This document shows, piece by piece, positions 1 through 9,598 of a stretch of DNA of 64,000 nt. Source of the stretch: CAVXFS01 sp963761115. GTDB taxonomy: Bacteria; Pseudomonadota; Gammaproteobacteria; Burkholderiales; Gallionellaceae. How positions within the stretch are numbered: position 1 is the first letter of the stretch; each line of letters begins with the position of its first letter. The stretch covers positions 186,001-250,000 of the forward strand of contig CAVXFS010000004.1 of the NCBI GenBank assembly GCA_963761115.1. The letters are read 5' to 3'. Position numbers and translations under genes: made by a program. Below the pieces are notes generated by a model. It was not told the DNA's origin. It did no database searches and worked only from the letters and a program-made list of their open reading frames with translations.

Positions 1-1728
1 CAGGAATGGATCGCTGCATTCTTCGGTTTGTGTGCTTCGGGTCTGCTGCTAACGAAAAGTTATTGGCAGCAGCCGGAAATTCCGCGTGTTGTCCTGTTGC
101 CCGCAGGATTGTCCATTCTCATACTGTTGCAGTTTTTCCTCGGCAGGGTGGAATATTTTTCCCAGGCCTTGATGGCAATCATGTACTTAACCTGGATGGC
201 GCTACTCATTATGCTGGGGCATCGATTGCGTCAACAATTGGGCATGCCAGTCGTGGCGACAGTATTGGCCGCTTTCCTGCTGTTTGGCTGCGAATTGGCC
301 GCGCTAACCGGAATCGGGCAGCAATTTGATTTAAGCAATTATGTCTTTGATCACTTTGTTGCGCTGAAGATAGGTCCGTCAATATCGGGAAATGTGGCGC
401 AACCAAACCACTTCGCGGATTACATAACTCTGGGCCTGATTTCACTTGGCCTACTGAGCTTGCGTTGGCAAATGCGGTCATGGCAGGTGATGCTGCTGGC
501 GTTGCCACTGTTGTATGTGTTGGTATTGAGCGGTTCACGCAGCGTATGGTTGTTCCTGGTCGCTCTTTCTGCCATGGCGTTCCTGTGGCAGCGCCGAGAC
601 AAATCCTGCCTGCCATTATTACGCTACAGTTTGTTGCTGATTCTTGGATTTGGCTTGATGCACTTGATAGTGCAAATACCTGGTGTGGCAGGTACAACGG
701 CAAGTGTGACCTCCGGCGAGCGCCTGATCAAAGAAGTCGGAGGGGTTGTCGGCAGCGTAAGCGGGGGTCACGGCATGGGGCTGGGGAGCAGTTTCCGCAT
801 CATCCTGTGGCATGAGGCATGGTTGATGTTTGAGCGGTTTCCGTTGTTGGGCGCAGGTTTGGGTCAATTTGCATGGCAACATTTCCTGATGGGGCCGGTA
901 TTGCAAAATACCAATGCGCCACAGATCTATCTGAATGCACACAATTTCATTTTTCAGATTGCCGCTGAATTTGGCTCGGTCGGGCTGGCCATTTTGCTGG
1001 TTACGCTGGTGTTATGGTTAAGGAGAGGTCGCAATACAATTTTGACCGCAGATCATTGGTGGGCTTATGGCTTGCTTGCCGTACTGGTCATTCACGGTTT
1101 ACTGGAATATCCGCTCTGGTTCACATATTTCATCAGTTTTGTGGCCCTGGCCCTCGGCATGTTGGACACGGCTTTTTTTCGCCCGGTCCGGGTTGGGGTC
1201 GGGCGAGTGGTGATTACCTCGATCTTTGTGGCCGGAACGGTGTCGATGGCGCTGATGTGGACCGGGTACAGCAGATTGGAAGAGCTGAATTCCTATCTCC
1301 CGCCCGATTCCATGCGGAATGATAGTTACGAGCAGCGCATGAGCCTGAAACGTGTTCAAAATGCCTTGATTGCAATGCCAGCTTCACAACAGCTGTTTTT
1401 GAAACCTGTGGTTGAATATATGCTCACCCTTACAGGATGGGATAACTTTGCGGACAATCTCGCCCTGAATGGGCGAGCAATGCATTTTTGGCCTGCGCCA
1501 CAAGTGACCTATCGCCAGGCGATCCTGCTGGCTCGTCTGGGCCGAAATGCCGAGGCTAGAGCCCAGATTGAACGCGCCATCTGGGCTGGTCCGTCGACAT
1601 TTCCTGAGGTTTTGGTGAAATTGCGTAAAATAGCCGAACTTGATCCGGACCCGAATCGAATGCCGGCGCTGGTTGAGTTCTCGGTCCAGAAGTACGAAGA
1701 ATGGAAAAAAATACAGGCTACCAAGTAA
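1..1728 (+). CDS. PglL/O-antigen-ligase family membrane protein, 5' end outside the window
   Basis: The reading frame is open from base 1, so the gene begins upstream; the TTG at 28 is only an internal codon. 575 residues are visible. Repeated hydrophobic segments (polytopic inner-membrane protein) are followed by the Wzy_C-type loop with the motif NAHNFIFQ (visible residues 312-319) and by HGLLEYPLWF (365-374), the pattern of the C-terminal domain of PglL-type O-oligosaccharyltransferases. The soluble C-terminus contains a TPR-like helix pair (AILLARLGRNAEARAQIERA). Members of this family transfer lipid-linked glycans to proteins or lipid A in the periplasm. Whether this one glycosylates pilin, another protein or LPS cannot be decided here. 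The pilin gene itself is not in the window. Confidence 0.8.
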   Translation, partial: QEWIAAFFGLCASGLLLTKSYWQQPEIPRVVLLPAGLSILILLQFFLGRVEYFSQALMAIMYLTWMALLIMLGHRLRQQLGMPVVATVLAAFLLFGCELAALTGIGQQFDLSNYVFDHFVALKIGPSISGNVAQPNHFADYITLGLISLGLLSLRWQMRSWQVMLLALPLLYVLVLSGSRSVWLFLVALSAMAFLWQRRDKSCLPLLRYSLLLILGFGLMHLIVQIPGVAGTTASVTSGERLIKEVGGVVGSVSGGHGMGLGSSFRIILWHEAWLMFERFPLLGAGLGQFAWQHFLMGPVLQNTNAPQIYLNAHNFIFQIAAEFGSVGLAILLVTLVLWLRRGRNTILTADHWWAYGLLAVLVIHGLLEYPLWFTYFISFVALALGMLDTAFFRPVRVGVGRVVITSIFVAGTVSMALMWTGYSRLEELNSYLPPDSMRNDSYEQRMSLKRVQNALIAMPASQQLFLKPVVEYMLTLTGWDNFADNLALNGRAMHFWPAPQVTYRQAILLARLGRNAEARAQIERAIWAGPSTFPEVLVKLRKIAELDPDPNRMPALVEFSVQKYEEWKKIQATK

Positions 1729-1896
1729 TTACCAGTTATTTTGTGCCCGCATGGAACTCACTGTTTAGTTTGACAGTCCTAGTAGTTGCAGATCGTTGCG
1801 TGTAGCCTTTCCGGCAAACAATTCGTATTGGACAAAGTTGATTCAAGCCAAGTACAATTGAAGGCCCAACCTGATTAACTAATTTGAGGAATTCTT

Positions 1897-2232
1897 ATGC
1901 GCACCATTTTTATCATGTTTGTAGCATCCTTGTTTTCTGTTTCCGCCATTGCCGAGACCGCATCATCGGCACCCAGAATGCAGCTCGCTGCAAATAGCCA
2001 ATTCGCGCATACGGGCAAGGTTATCAGCACAATGGACGCCAGCATCTATACTTATCTTGAAGTGTCGGAGAATGGCAAGACCCTTTGGCTTGCTGCGCCG
2101 ACTGTAAAAGTCAAGAAAGGCGATACTGTTGGTTTTGATGAAGGTTCTCCGATGGCCAATTTTTACAGCAAGAGCCTGAATCGTACGTTCGACGTGATTT
2201 ACTTTGTAGGCAAGGCTGCCGTCATCAAGTAA
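1897..2232 (+). CDS. Small secreted NrfJ-like periplasmic protein
   Basis: 111 residues with a clear signal peptide (cleavage near SAIAETA, residues 17-22). The mature part carries the pattern HTGKVISTMDASIYTYLEV ... LWLAAPTVKVKKGD ... LNRTFDVIYFV, which I recognise from the NrfJ-like family of small OB-fold-type proteins found near c-type cytochrome genes. A ribosome-binding site (TTGAGGA) lies 9 bases before the ATG. It stands alone between the ligase gene and the LVIVD gene and ends at its own terminator. No partner cytochrome gene is visible, so the role is unassigned beyond periplasmic location. Confidence 0.65.
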   Translation: MRTIFIMFVASLFSVSAIAETASSAPRMQLAANSQFAHTGKVISTMDASIYTYLEVSENGKTLWLAAPTVKVKKGDTVGFDEGSPMANFYSKSLNRTFDVIYFVGKAAVIK

Positions 2233-2305
2233 TTGATTCTGGCGCCTGACAACGCCATGTTTAGTTTGTTGCCTGCAAGTCTTTTCAATGGATCAATGCA
2301 GAAAG

Positions 2306-2333
2306 AGAGGCGCCGAAAAGCGCCTCTTTTTTT
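2306..2333 (+). terminator. Rho-independent terminator
   Basis: Perfect 8-bp stem AGAGGCGC/GCGCCTCT with a 6-base loop followed by a run of T (2325-2333). It closes the NrfJ-like gene. It also lies inside the 5' extension of the next open frame, which argues that the next gene starts at 2345 and not at 2288. Confidence 0.9.
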
Positions 2334-2344
2334 CGTGGATGATT

Positions 2345-5245
2345 ATGTCGAAGCCAATTAATATCTATTTAGCCTGGTCGGTCGGGTTGCTCCTGACCGG
2401 ACTCTTTTCCCCAACAATATTTGCGTCGGTTCCAAATACGCTCAATTACAGGGCCGGGGGCACCATCACCCTCGATGTGCCGGATGTTCGGAAAGGGGAT
2501 CAATTTGCCTTGTTGCCGGGAGGGGCTTACCTGGCCGCAATGACTGAGATGCAAAGCAAGGCTTTATCCCTGGTCAAAGAGGGGGATATTCTGTTCGTTG
2601 CCGCGGGCGAAGAAGGTCTGCTGGTATTCGAGGCGCTGCCCGATGCAACACCGCGCCTGTTGACGCAATTGAAGTGGCAGGGAAAGATTACCAATATAGC
2701 TGTCCGGGATGGGTATGCTTATCTGGCTGACAGCGTTGGCTCGATGCTGCTCCTCGATGTACATGACCCGAATCGGCCCACGCAGATTGCCAGCGTTACA
2801 TTGGCGGCTATGCCTGATGCCATGTTTGTCGACCAGGGACGTGTGTATTGGGCAGCTGGTCAGCATTTCGGCATCCTGGATGTAAGTCACCCGCAAGCTC
2901 CATTGCAATTGGCGGAGTTTTCGCTGGATAGTCCAGCCACTGCAATACAGGTGGTCGCTGGTTACGCATATCTGGCCCAACCGCAAACCGGTTTGCTGAT
3001 CCTCGATGTGAGCGACCAGGCCAATATCCACGAATCGGCCAGATTTCGCGGCCAGGTAAAGGATGTGGTGGTGGCGCAAGACAAAGCCTATCTTGCCAAC
3101 GGCAAGACAGGCTTGACTGTGCTGGATGTCAGCGATCCACGGGCACCGCGCTGGCTGGGCAGTGCTAACGATCTGGGGGACGCGCGTGCCTTGCGTTACG
3201 ATGACGGCTATGTGGCACTGGCCAATGAACATTCCGAAATCACGCTGCTCGACGTTCGTCACCCTGACTTGCCCAGGGTGGTTGATGCATATGACATGGA
3301 TTGCCCGTTGCATGCCATTGCATTTGCGCATAACAGGGTGTGGGCAGGGACTGACACCGGCTTTGATACGATAGATTTTTCTGCGCCGGCGCCCAGTATC
3401 TCGAGCATAGGCGCTAATTTCGGCGGCAGTCGCCGCGCAGTGATCCGCGATAACGTGTTGTTCGTCGCGGACTGGTTTTCCGGCCTGCACCTGTACGATA
3501 TCAGCGACCCGCGCTCGCCGCGCCACCTGTCGAACTTTCATACCCATGGTTCTTCCAAGGGTGTGCTGGTGCGCGGTAACAATGCCTTCGTCGCCGACGA
3601 CGATCATGGCGTGCAGATCCTCGACATCTCCGACCTGAAGCATCCACGCAAGATCTCCGAAGTCCCCACGCCCGGCGGCCTTGCCTACACCATGAAACTG
3701 GTTGGCGACTATCTGTACCTGGCCGATCATCGCGGCGGATTCAAGATCATCAGCGTGGCCGACCTCGCGCATCCCGCCATCGTCGGCAGCGCCTCCACAG
3801 GGGGCAAGGCATGGGCAGTGGCAGTGGTGGGCGACCTGGCTTATGTGGCGGCGGACAGCTCCGGATTGCTGGTGTTCGATGTCAACGACCCACGGCAGCC
3901 GAAACAACTCGTCGCCTACGACGTGGGCGGCGCTGCGGAAGATGTGGTGATCCGCGACCATTTCGCCTACGTCACCAGCTTCGACAACGGCCTGCACATT
4001 TTCGACATCAGCAAGCCCCTGCAGGCGCGCGAGCTCAGCCATTTCCCCACGCCCGGCAATGCGCGCGGCATCCAGCTGGTCGGCGACCTTGCCTACATTG
4101 CGGACTGGGTTTCCGGCATCCAGATCGTGAACGTGGCCGATCCGGCGCACCCGTTCACGGTCGGCGCATACGACACCAAGGGGCGGTCCTGGGGGGTGAA
4201 CGTACAGGGTCGATATGCTTACGTGCTCGACTGGTGGGGCGGCGTTGTGGTTCTCGACGTGTCCGACCCGAGCGCGCCAACCCTGGCTGGCGCATACCAC
4301 GCGCGCGGCATGACCCGGGACGTCGTGGTGAGGGACAGTTACGCCTATGTCGCGGACGGGAGCAATGGCTTGCAGATCTTTGACGTGAAGAACCCGTTGA
4401 ACCCGATCTGGATGGCTGGCGTAGACATGACTGGCGATGCGCAAAGCGTGTGTCTCGCAGGCAACACCGCTTACATCGCCACGGGGGCTACAGGCGTCGT
4501 GACGGTGGATATCCGTGATCCGTTTATGCCGAAATGGCTCGCACAATCTCCGGTACCGGCAAACCTGGTTCGTGCCCGGATCGGCAACCCTGCAGCCGCC
4601 GACCAGCAACGCTGCGAGGCCTTCTATTCCGATGGCATGGAAGCGCTGGATACGCGCGTTCCTGAACATCAGCGCCTGCTCGGAAAACTGCCCGCGCATG
4701 CAGACTTGTTGCGGCTGCACAATAACCTGCTGGTACTTTACCAAAAGGATAGCGGCATTGCGCTATACGATTATCCGTCATTGAAACTGTTGAGCCGCTT
4801 CAATCCCGGAGAGGAAGTGATCGACATGCAAGTCTCAGGCAAGCATCTGTATGCCAGCGGCAGCGTGTTCAGCCTGCTCGACCTGGATATCAGCAACAGG
4901 AGACACCCGGTTCTCAGCGCAGCCTACACCCTGGACAGTCGGCCCGGAAAACTGAGCGAGTTTTCCGGATCGGTGTTCATGGCCGGCAATGAAACCCTGG
5001 CTGAAGTGAACTTGTTGCCGAAGACCACTACCAAATCTGGCCCGGGTCGTCGCAGCGTAACCGTGACTGTCCCCAAAGACATGCCATTGGGCAGCTATGA
5101 CTTGCTGGAACTTGATCCGCTGACCGGGAAGCGCAGTGTCTATCATGATGTGCTGCGCATGGTCATGCCGGCAATGGACAAGCCGCGCTTCACGATGCAG
5201 GACTTCGAGCGGGCAATGCGCAAACGCGGCCTGAAACCAAAATGA
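2345..5245 (+). CDS. Secreted LVIVD-repeat beta-propeller protein
   Basis: 966 residues from the ATG at 2345. This start gives a proper signal peptide (cleavage near TIFASVP) and avoids translating through the upstream terminator; an ATG at 2288 is also in frame. Nearly the whole mature protein consists of about 40-residue repeats of the form AYLAD..GL.ILDVSDP..P, the LVIVD repeat predicted to fold as propeller blades. I count at least sixteen recognisable units over roughly residues 80-800. The last 150 residues diverge and end in a Lys/Arg-rich tail. It is probably an extracellular or periplasmic binding scaffold; ligand unknown. Codon use becomes more G+C-rich in the middle repeats (about 3400-4500), which suggests the repeats expanded or were exchanged by recombination. 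Confidence 0.8.
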   Translation: MSKPINIYLAWSVGLLLTGLFSPTIFASVPNTLNYRAGGTITLDVPDVRKGDQFALLPGGAYLAAMTEMQSKALSLVKEGDILFVAAGEEGLLVFEALPDATPRLLTQLKWQGKITNIAVRDGYAYLADSVGSMLLLDVHDPNRPTQIASVTLAAMPDAMFVDQGRVYWAAGQHFGILDVSHPQAPLQLAEFSLDSPATAIQVVAGYAYLAQPQTGLLILDVSDQANIHESARFRGQVKDVVVAQDKAYLANGKTGLTVLDVSDPRAPRWLGSANDLGDARALRYDDGYVALANEHSEITLLDVRHPDLPRVVDAYDMDCPLHAIAFAHNRVWAGTDTGFDTIDFSAPAPSISSIGANFGGSRRAVIRDNVLFVADWFSGLHLYDISDPRSPRHLSNFHTHGSSKGVLVRGNNAFVADDDHGVQILDISDLKHPRKISEVPTPGGLAYTMKLVGDYLYLADHRGGFKIISVADLAHPAIVGSASTGGKAWAVAVVGDLAYVAADSSGLLVFDVNDPRQPKQLVAYDVGGAAEDVVIRDHFAYVTSFDNGLHIFDISKPLQARELSHFPTPGNARGIQLVGDLAYIADWVSGIQIVNVADPAHPFTVGAYDTKGRSWGVNVQGRYAYVLDWWGGVVVLDVSDPSAPTLAGAYHARGMTRDVVVRDSYAYVADGSNGLQIFDVKNPLNPIWMAGVDMTGDAQSVCLAGNTAYIATGATGVVTVDIRDPFMPKWLAQSPVPANLVRARIGNPAAADQQRCEAFYSDGMEALDTRVPEHQRLLGKLPAHADLLRLHNNLLVLYQKDSGIALYDYPSLKLLSRFNPGEEVIDMQVSGKHLYASGSVFSLLDLDISNRRHPVLSAAYTLDSRPGKLSEFSGSVFMAGNETLAEVNLLPKTTTKSGPGRRSVTVTVPKDMPLGSYDLLELDPLTGKRSVYHDVLRMVMPAMDKPRFTMQDFERAMRKRGLKPK

Positions 5246-5299
5246 TGGATTGTCAGGTGGCTTGGAGATTCGGGAAAGATTGAAACGAAAAGTCAGTCT

Positions 5300-5710
5300 T
5301 TATGCGAACCAGCGCAGGAATGCTGCTGAAGAAATGGCGGTGACGGCCAGCACGCAAGAAGCAACCCAGGCCAAGTTTATTCTGCTTGCCGGCCAGCTGT
5401 CACTTTTGAACAGGTAGCCGGCAAGCAGCAAAAATCCTGTAGCAGCGCACACCATCTTGACCACCAGGGCATTGGCTGCGATTCCGGAAATATCCGGGAA
5501 CCGGCCATAGAAATAATAACTAACCCCACCAAACGCCGCGCCACTTGCGGCTTGCGTAGCCCAGCCGCCCAGCGCGAGCGCGGCCAGTTTTTTTCGGGTA
5601 ATTACGTCGCGAAACCGGATGGCAGCAAATGACCCACCGACTGTCGCGACGGCGCCAAAATTATGCACAACCTGAATCACGGAGTAACTCAGGTTCTGCG
5701 CTACACTCAT
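5300..5710 (-). CDS. Small polytopic membrane protein, function unknown
   Basis: 136 residues with about four hydrophobic helices (near residues 15-35, 40-65, 80-100 and 110-133). I do not recognise a named family. Its ATG overlaps the stop codon of the upstream gene on the same strand (ATGA at 5707-5710), so the two are translationally coupled and probably work together at the inner membrane/periplasm interface. Confidence 0.6.
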   Translation of the reverse strand: MSVAQNLSYSVIQVVHNFGAVATVGGSFAAIRFRDVITRKKLAALALGGWATQAASGAAFGGVSYYFYGRFPDISGIAANALVVKMVCAATGFLLLAGYLFKSDSWPASRINLAWVASCVLAVTAISSAAFLRWFA

Positions 5711-6051
5711 TTCGAGGTGACGGTGATGCAGGTCTCCACGCCGGTAGGAACGTGTGAACTGGTATTTTCAGCCAGACAGATTTTATGATCGCCCAGAGGG
5801 ATCAATCCGACATCAGCTTTTCCATTCAACTGGTGCAGGACGTCAATTCGCTTGTTGTCCAGATACAGGTGAAGATGGTCGCCGTTTGGTCCGAGCGTAG
5901 CCGCATAAGTAATTTCGACATCGTCGTTTTGGCCGACCGTTGCTTTGTCTGCCGGTGCACTGATAGTGATTTTACCTGCTGCTGCAAACGCGCTGCCTGA
6001 ACAGGACAGAAAGAGCGAAAATAAAACTGGGGCCAGAAACCTGGTGTTCAT
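5707..6051 (-). CDS. Secreted DUF4399-like Ig-type protein
   Basis: 114 residues from the ATG at 6051, preceded by a textbook TAAGGAGG ribosome-binding site. A longer frame to 6150 is open but has no such site. The signal peptide ends near SAFAAAG. The mature part has a single beta-sandwich-like domain with the pattern ISAPADKATV ... GDHLHLYLD ... GDHKICLAE ... HVPTGVETCITV, similar to small periplasmic proteins of the DUF4399 type. Two cysteines near the C-terminus may form a disulfide. Coupled to the downstream membrane protein by an ATGA overlap. Confidence 0.65.
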   Translation of the reverse strand: MNTRFLAPVLFSLFLSCSGSAFAAAGKITISAPADKATVGQNDDVEITYAATLGPNGDHLHLYLDNKRIDVLHQLNGKADVGLIPLGDHKICLAENTSSHVPTGVETCITVTSK

Positions 6052-6232
6052 GATTGCCTCCTTAGGTGTTGAGATGAGGTTAATCCGGATGGTATTTTCA
6101 TGGTACTCAATCCAGAGTGTTAGTATCAAGTATTTGAGTTGGCAATGCAACTACTGAACTTGCTCAATGTTTTCCCCCCGGATATCATCAGCACTATGTT
6201 GAAATAATGGCAGTATTTGGCACGATCATAAA

Positions 6233-8326
6233 ATGACTCCCGATCTTTCCCCGGCCCATGATAATGCCCATCATTTAACCCACCCTACATATCGTGCAGA
6301 CATCGATGGTCTGCGCGCAGTTGCGATCCTTTCCGTTGTTGGGTTTCACGCCTTTCCTTTTTTGGTCCAGGGCGGCTTTATCGGTGTTGACATTTTCTTT
6401 GTCATTTCCGGCTACCTGATATCGACGATCATCATCGGCAACCTGGATCGCAGCAGCTTCAGCTTCATTGAGTTTTATCGCCGCCGCATCAGGCGCATAT
6501 TCCCGGCCCTGCTTTTAGTACTGGCCGCCTGCTTTGTATTTGGCTGGTTTGAACTGCTTGCAGATGAATACAAGCAACTGGGCAAGCACATAGCGGGCGG
6601 GGCAGGGTTTGTCCTGAATTTCCTGTTGTGGAATGAAAATGGCTACTTCGACAATATTGCCGAGACAAAACCGCTGCTGCACCTGTGGACGCTGGGCGTC
6701 GAAGAACAGTATTACCTCATCTGGCCGCTGATACTGTGGATCGTGTGGAAGATCAGGGTCAGTCGGCTTGCTACGATACTTGCTGTTGCAGCCATTTCAT
6801 TTGCGCTGAACATTTACTATATGCGCAGCGACACTATCGCCGCGTTCTACTTTCCGCAAACACGCTTCTGGGAATTGATGGCCGGTTCTGCACTTGCGTA
6901 CATGACGTTGCATGAACAGAACGTTTTCCACGCGTTATCGCACAAACTCGGCTTGTGGTTTGATCAACAGGTTCATGTGCGAATCCAGGCAGGAAACCGC
7001 AAAACCCTGCGCAACATCCAGTCGGTGTCTGGTGCTGCATTGATTGCCATTGGCCTGTTCGTCATAAACAAGGAGAGAGCCTTTCCGGGCTGGTGGGCAC
7101 TGCTGCCGACGCTTGGCGCCGTGCTGGTCATTGCGGCCGGCGCGCAAGCATGGCTGAACCGCACCGTTCTTTCCAGCCGCGTGCTGGTCTGGTTCGGGCT
7201 GATCAGCTATCCGCTATATTTGTGGCACTGGCCCTTGCTGTCGTTCGCCACGATCATAGAAGGCCAAACGCCCGGGCTTTCGCTGCGCATCACATTGATC
7301 CTGACCTCGATCGTGCTTGCGTGGCTGACATACAGATATATTGAAAAACCGATTCGATTCGGCCGCCACAAAACCATCAAGACCATCGCCATGCTTGTAT
7401 TGATGGTGGCAGCGGGATCCACCGGATACATCACTTACCGGATGGATGGATTTGCATCCAGGGCAGTCCAGCAAGATTCCTTTGTCGCTGCCGGGGAGTT
7501 CAATTATCTATCGCAATGGGAAGGCTGGGATAATTGCAATTATGTGGAGACGCACCCCGGCATCGGCGGATGCAGAGCCTTGTTTTCGGCGAATTCAGGA
7601 ACCAATCGCGCGATCGATCTGGTAGTCATCGGTGATAGCCACGCCGGCCATCTGGCGGCAGGGCTGAAAGACATCTTCCGGAATCGACCGGAGAATCTGG
7701 CTGTGATGCTGCACGTGAGGTGCTATCCATTTTTCTCGGAAACCATAAATGGCGAGAAGCATTTCAAGTGCTGGCATAATCTGATCGATAACGCCCTGGA
7801 TTTTTCCATCCGCTCAGCAAGCGTTAAAACCGTGATCCTCAGCGGGTATGCTGCCTTGCAGATCCAGGGGGACAGGCTTTTCCAGAACAATGAGGGCAAC
7901 CCGGAAGAAGAGCTGAAGAATTCAGAGGCATTTGAATCCGCTCTGGATGCGACACTCTCAAGGCTCACTGCAGCCAACAAGAAAGTGATCTATATCATCG
8001 ACAATCCGGAGTTATATAAAGACCCGGCAAGCTGCGTGAAAAGACCGTTGTTCAATAGCACGGGAACGAATTCCTGTTCGATTTCGAGAAAAGAGTATGA
8101 GGATAGAACCCGCCTGTATCATGCCATCGTAAGCCGGACAAGAAACAAGTTCCCATCTGTCGACTTTATCGAGACGAGCGATGTTTTCTGTGACAAGGAT
8201 AAATGCTCCGGGATAATAAATGGCTCATTGCTTTATGCCACCCGGGACCACCTGTCGCCCAGCGGCAGCAAATTCCTCATGAACGCCATAGCGCCAAATA
8301 TTTTCAGCTACATTGATGACCATTGA
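6233..8326 (+). CDS. O-acyltransferase (acyltransferase-3 domain plus SGNH domain), OafA-like
   Basis: 697 residues. The N-terminal half is an acyltransferase-3 domain starting with YRADIDGLRAVAILSV and FHAFPF (near residues 23-45), with about ten membrane helices and the R/K-rich loop FYRRRIRRIFPALL. The periplasmic C-terminal half is an SGNH hydrolase-like domain: GDSH at residues 467-470 and the paired catalytic Asp-His at 672-673 (RDHLS). Proteins with this layout move acetyl groups across the inner membrane onto O-antigen, peptidoglycan or other cell-surface glycans. Both active-site sets are present, so the enzyme looks functional. Its neighbours (PglL-like gene, later glycosyltransferases) fit a surface-glycan role. 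Confidence 0.9.
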   Translation: MTPDLSPAHDNAHHLTHPTYRADIDGLRAVAILSVVGFHAFPFLVQGGFIGVDIFFVISGYLISTIIIGNLDRSSFSFIEFYRRRIRRIFPALLLVLAACFVFGWFELLADEYKQLGKHIAGGAGFVLNFLLWNENGYFDNIAETKPLLHLWTLGVEEQYYLIWPLILWIVWKIRVSRLATILAVAAISFALNIYYMRSDTIAAFYFPQTRFWELMAGSALAYMTLHEQNVFHALSHKLGLWFDQQVHVRIQAGNRKTLRNIQSVSGAALIAIGLFVINKERAFPGWWALLPTLGAVLVIAAGAQAWLNRTVLSSRVLVWFGLISYPLYLWHWPLLSFATIIEGQTPGLSLRITLILTSIVLAWLTYRYIEKPIRFGRHKTIKTIAMLVLMVAAGSTGYITYRMDGFASRAVQQDSFVAAGEFNYLSQWEGWDNCNYVETHPGIGGCRALFSANSGTNRAIDLVVIGDSHAGHLAAGLKDIFRNRPENLAVMLHVRCYPFFSETINGEKHFKCWHNLIDNALDFSIRSASVKTVILSGYAALQIQGDRLFQNNEGNPEEELKNSEAFESALDATLSRLTAANKKVIYIIDNPELYKDPASCVKRPLFNSTGTNSCSISRKEYEDRTRLYHAIVSRTRNKFPSVDFIETSDVFCDKDKCSGIINGSLLYATRDHLSPSGSKFLMNAIAPNIFSYIDDH

Positions 8327-8430
8327 TGCTTCTACTGCGCAGCGCGGTCACTTGAACACCCGGCGAAGTCGAGGGGCAGCATTTATGAGACTGGAAAGTG
8401 TCTGTTGAAGCGGGGGTGAATCAAATCCGG

Positions 8431-8958
8431 TTACTCTAACTTGAGTAATTTCCAGGCCAGTGAAATTCTAAGATCAGCGTAATGCCTGTCCGGCGCCAGA
8501 GCATAGTGAGCGATTTTTGCCGGGAAAAATATGGCTCTATTGGGTTTATAGCCTATTACTCCAACAGGTTCTGCAGTCTTGGATATAAGCTTGCCATCGC
8601 TTTGAAGCAACATCAGCCCGCCCCCGTTCAATACTTCCCAATTCATGTTTGGATAATACAAGAATGTATATTCTCCATCATCGAAATGAGGAAACCCCGA
8701 TTGTCCGGCAGTTTGTCCATTCGCATAGATTCGGTTCACACCGAACTTTTTTTGCAGTTTTTCGCAGATGAAATTGAACAGCTCGGTTTTAAAGAATTCC
8801 TCATTTTCAAGACCATCCATGTGCCAGAATTTATTCTGGAGATTTCCCCCGCTGAATGCCCATTTTGGCCTGTTCAGAAGATCGACTATTTTCAATTGTG
8901 TTTCCTGGGGGAAAAAATTATCGAATATCTGTATTTCTTTATAAAGTTCTGCATTCAT
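8431..8958 (-). CDS. 2OG-Fe(II) oxygenase family protein
   Basis: 175 residues. The iron ligands of a jelly-roll 2-oxoglutarate dioxygenase can be placed: His91 and Asp93 in FPHFDDGEYTF, His151 in KIAHYALAPD, and the 2OG-binding Arg164 in LRISLAWKL. No signal peptide, so cytoplasmic. The substrate is unknown. It resembles prolyl/aspartyl-hydroxylase-like proteins found in surface-polysaccharide clusters. It lies 55 bases downstream of another 2OG oxygenase on the same strand. Base composition is visibly A+T-richer than the housekeeping genes nearby. Confidence 0.75.
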   Translation of the reverse strand: MNAELYKEIQIFDNFFPQETQLKIVDLLNRPKWAFSGGNLQNKFWHMDGLENEEFFKTELFNFICEKLQKKFGVNRIYANGQTAGQSGFPHFDDGEYTFLYYPNMNWEVLNGGGLMLLQSDGKLISKTAEPVGVIGYKPNRAIFFPAKIAHYALAPDRHYADLRISLAWKLLKLE

Positions 8959-9013
8959 AAGATTGAATATTTGCGTGAGTTGATTTATATCGGGACGTTA
9001 CGATCTATAAAGA

Positions 9014-9598
9014 TCAGGTCGTAAGGTGTGCATTCATCGCTATCGATATCCTGGATTCGACCCCTTCATGCACATCGACAGAATGATCGAGCCAATTGGG
9101 GAAAACGACCAGCTGTCCCTCTTGCGGTTGCAGCACGATGTCATTGCAGGTATTGATGCCGCCGGTTACAAACGGTGACAGTACAACGCCCGGACGCGGA
9201 TCCCGGAAACGGATCGGACCGGATCCTTCGGGAACCTTCAGGTAATAGGTGCCCGAAAGCAGGACATTGCAATGCACGTGCATGGCATTGTAACTTCCCG
9301 GGTCGTGCATGTTGATCCAGGCCTGCAAAGCATACTGGAATTGCAAGGGCGGCCGCATCTCCTTAAACACATGCATGAATGCCTGATTCGACACATCCAG
9401 AAGTGGCCTGAACTCTTCGCGTGAAAAAACCACCGGATCAGTGTTCCAGCCCTTCCTGACCGACCGGCCTACCGGATTGGGCTCCCTTTCGCGCCACTGC
9501 ATGATGCTTTGAACCCACGCAGGATGATATTCCAGTAATTCCGGAACATCGAAAACCCAAATCCTGGTGGTAAATAAATCTTTGGGAACAACCTGCAT
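9014..9598 (-). CDS. TIGR02466-type putative 2OG-Fe(II) oxygenase
   Basis: 194 residues. The core reads MHVHCNVLLSGTYYLKVP followed by FRDPRP, then GQLVVFPNWLDHSVD and RISIAMN. This is the conserved order of the TIGR02466/2OG-FeII_Oxy_5 family, with His107 (and His109), His172 and Arg183 as likely iron and 2OG ligands. Cytoplasmic; substrate not known for most members. Same strand and 55 bases upstream of the second oxygenase, so the two may be one transcript. Confidence 0.8.
   Translation of the reverse strand: MQVVPKDLFTTRIWVFDVPELLEYHPAWVQSIMQWREREPNPVGRSVRKGWNTDPVVFSREEFRPLLDVSNQAFMHVFKEMRPPLQFQYALQAWINMHDPGSYNAMHVHCNVLLSGTYYLKVPEGSGPIRFRDPRPGVVLSPFVTGGINTCNDIVLQPQEGQLVVFPNWLDHSVDVHEGVESRISIAMNAHLTT

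Noticed and set aside
2564..4744. 726-codon antisense open frame under the LVIVD gene
   Set aside because: Shadow frame of a repetitive G+C-rich gene; its translation is a His/Val/Arg-rich image of the repeats with no start context or domain.
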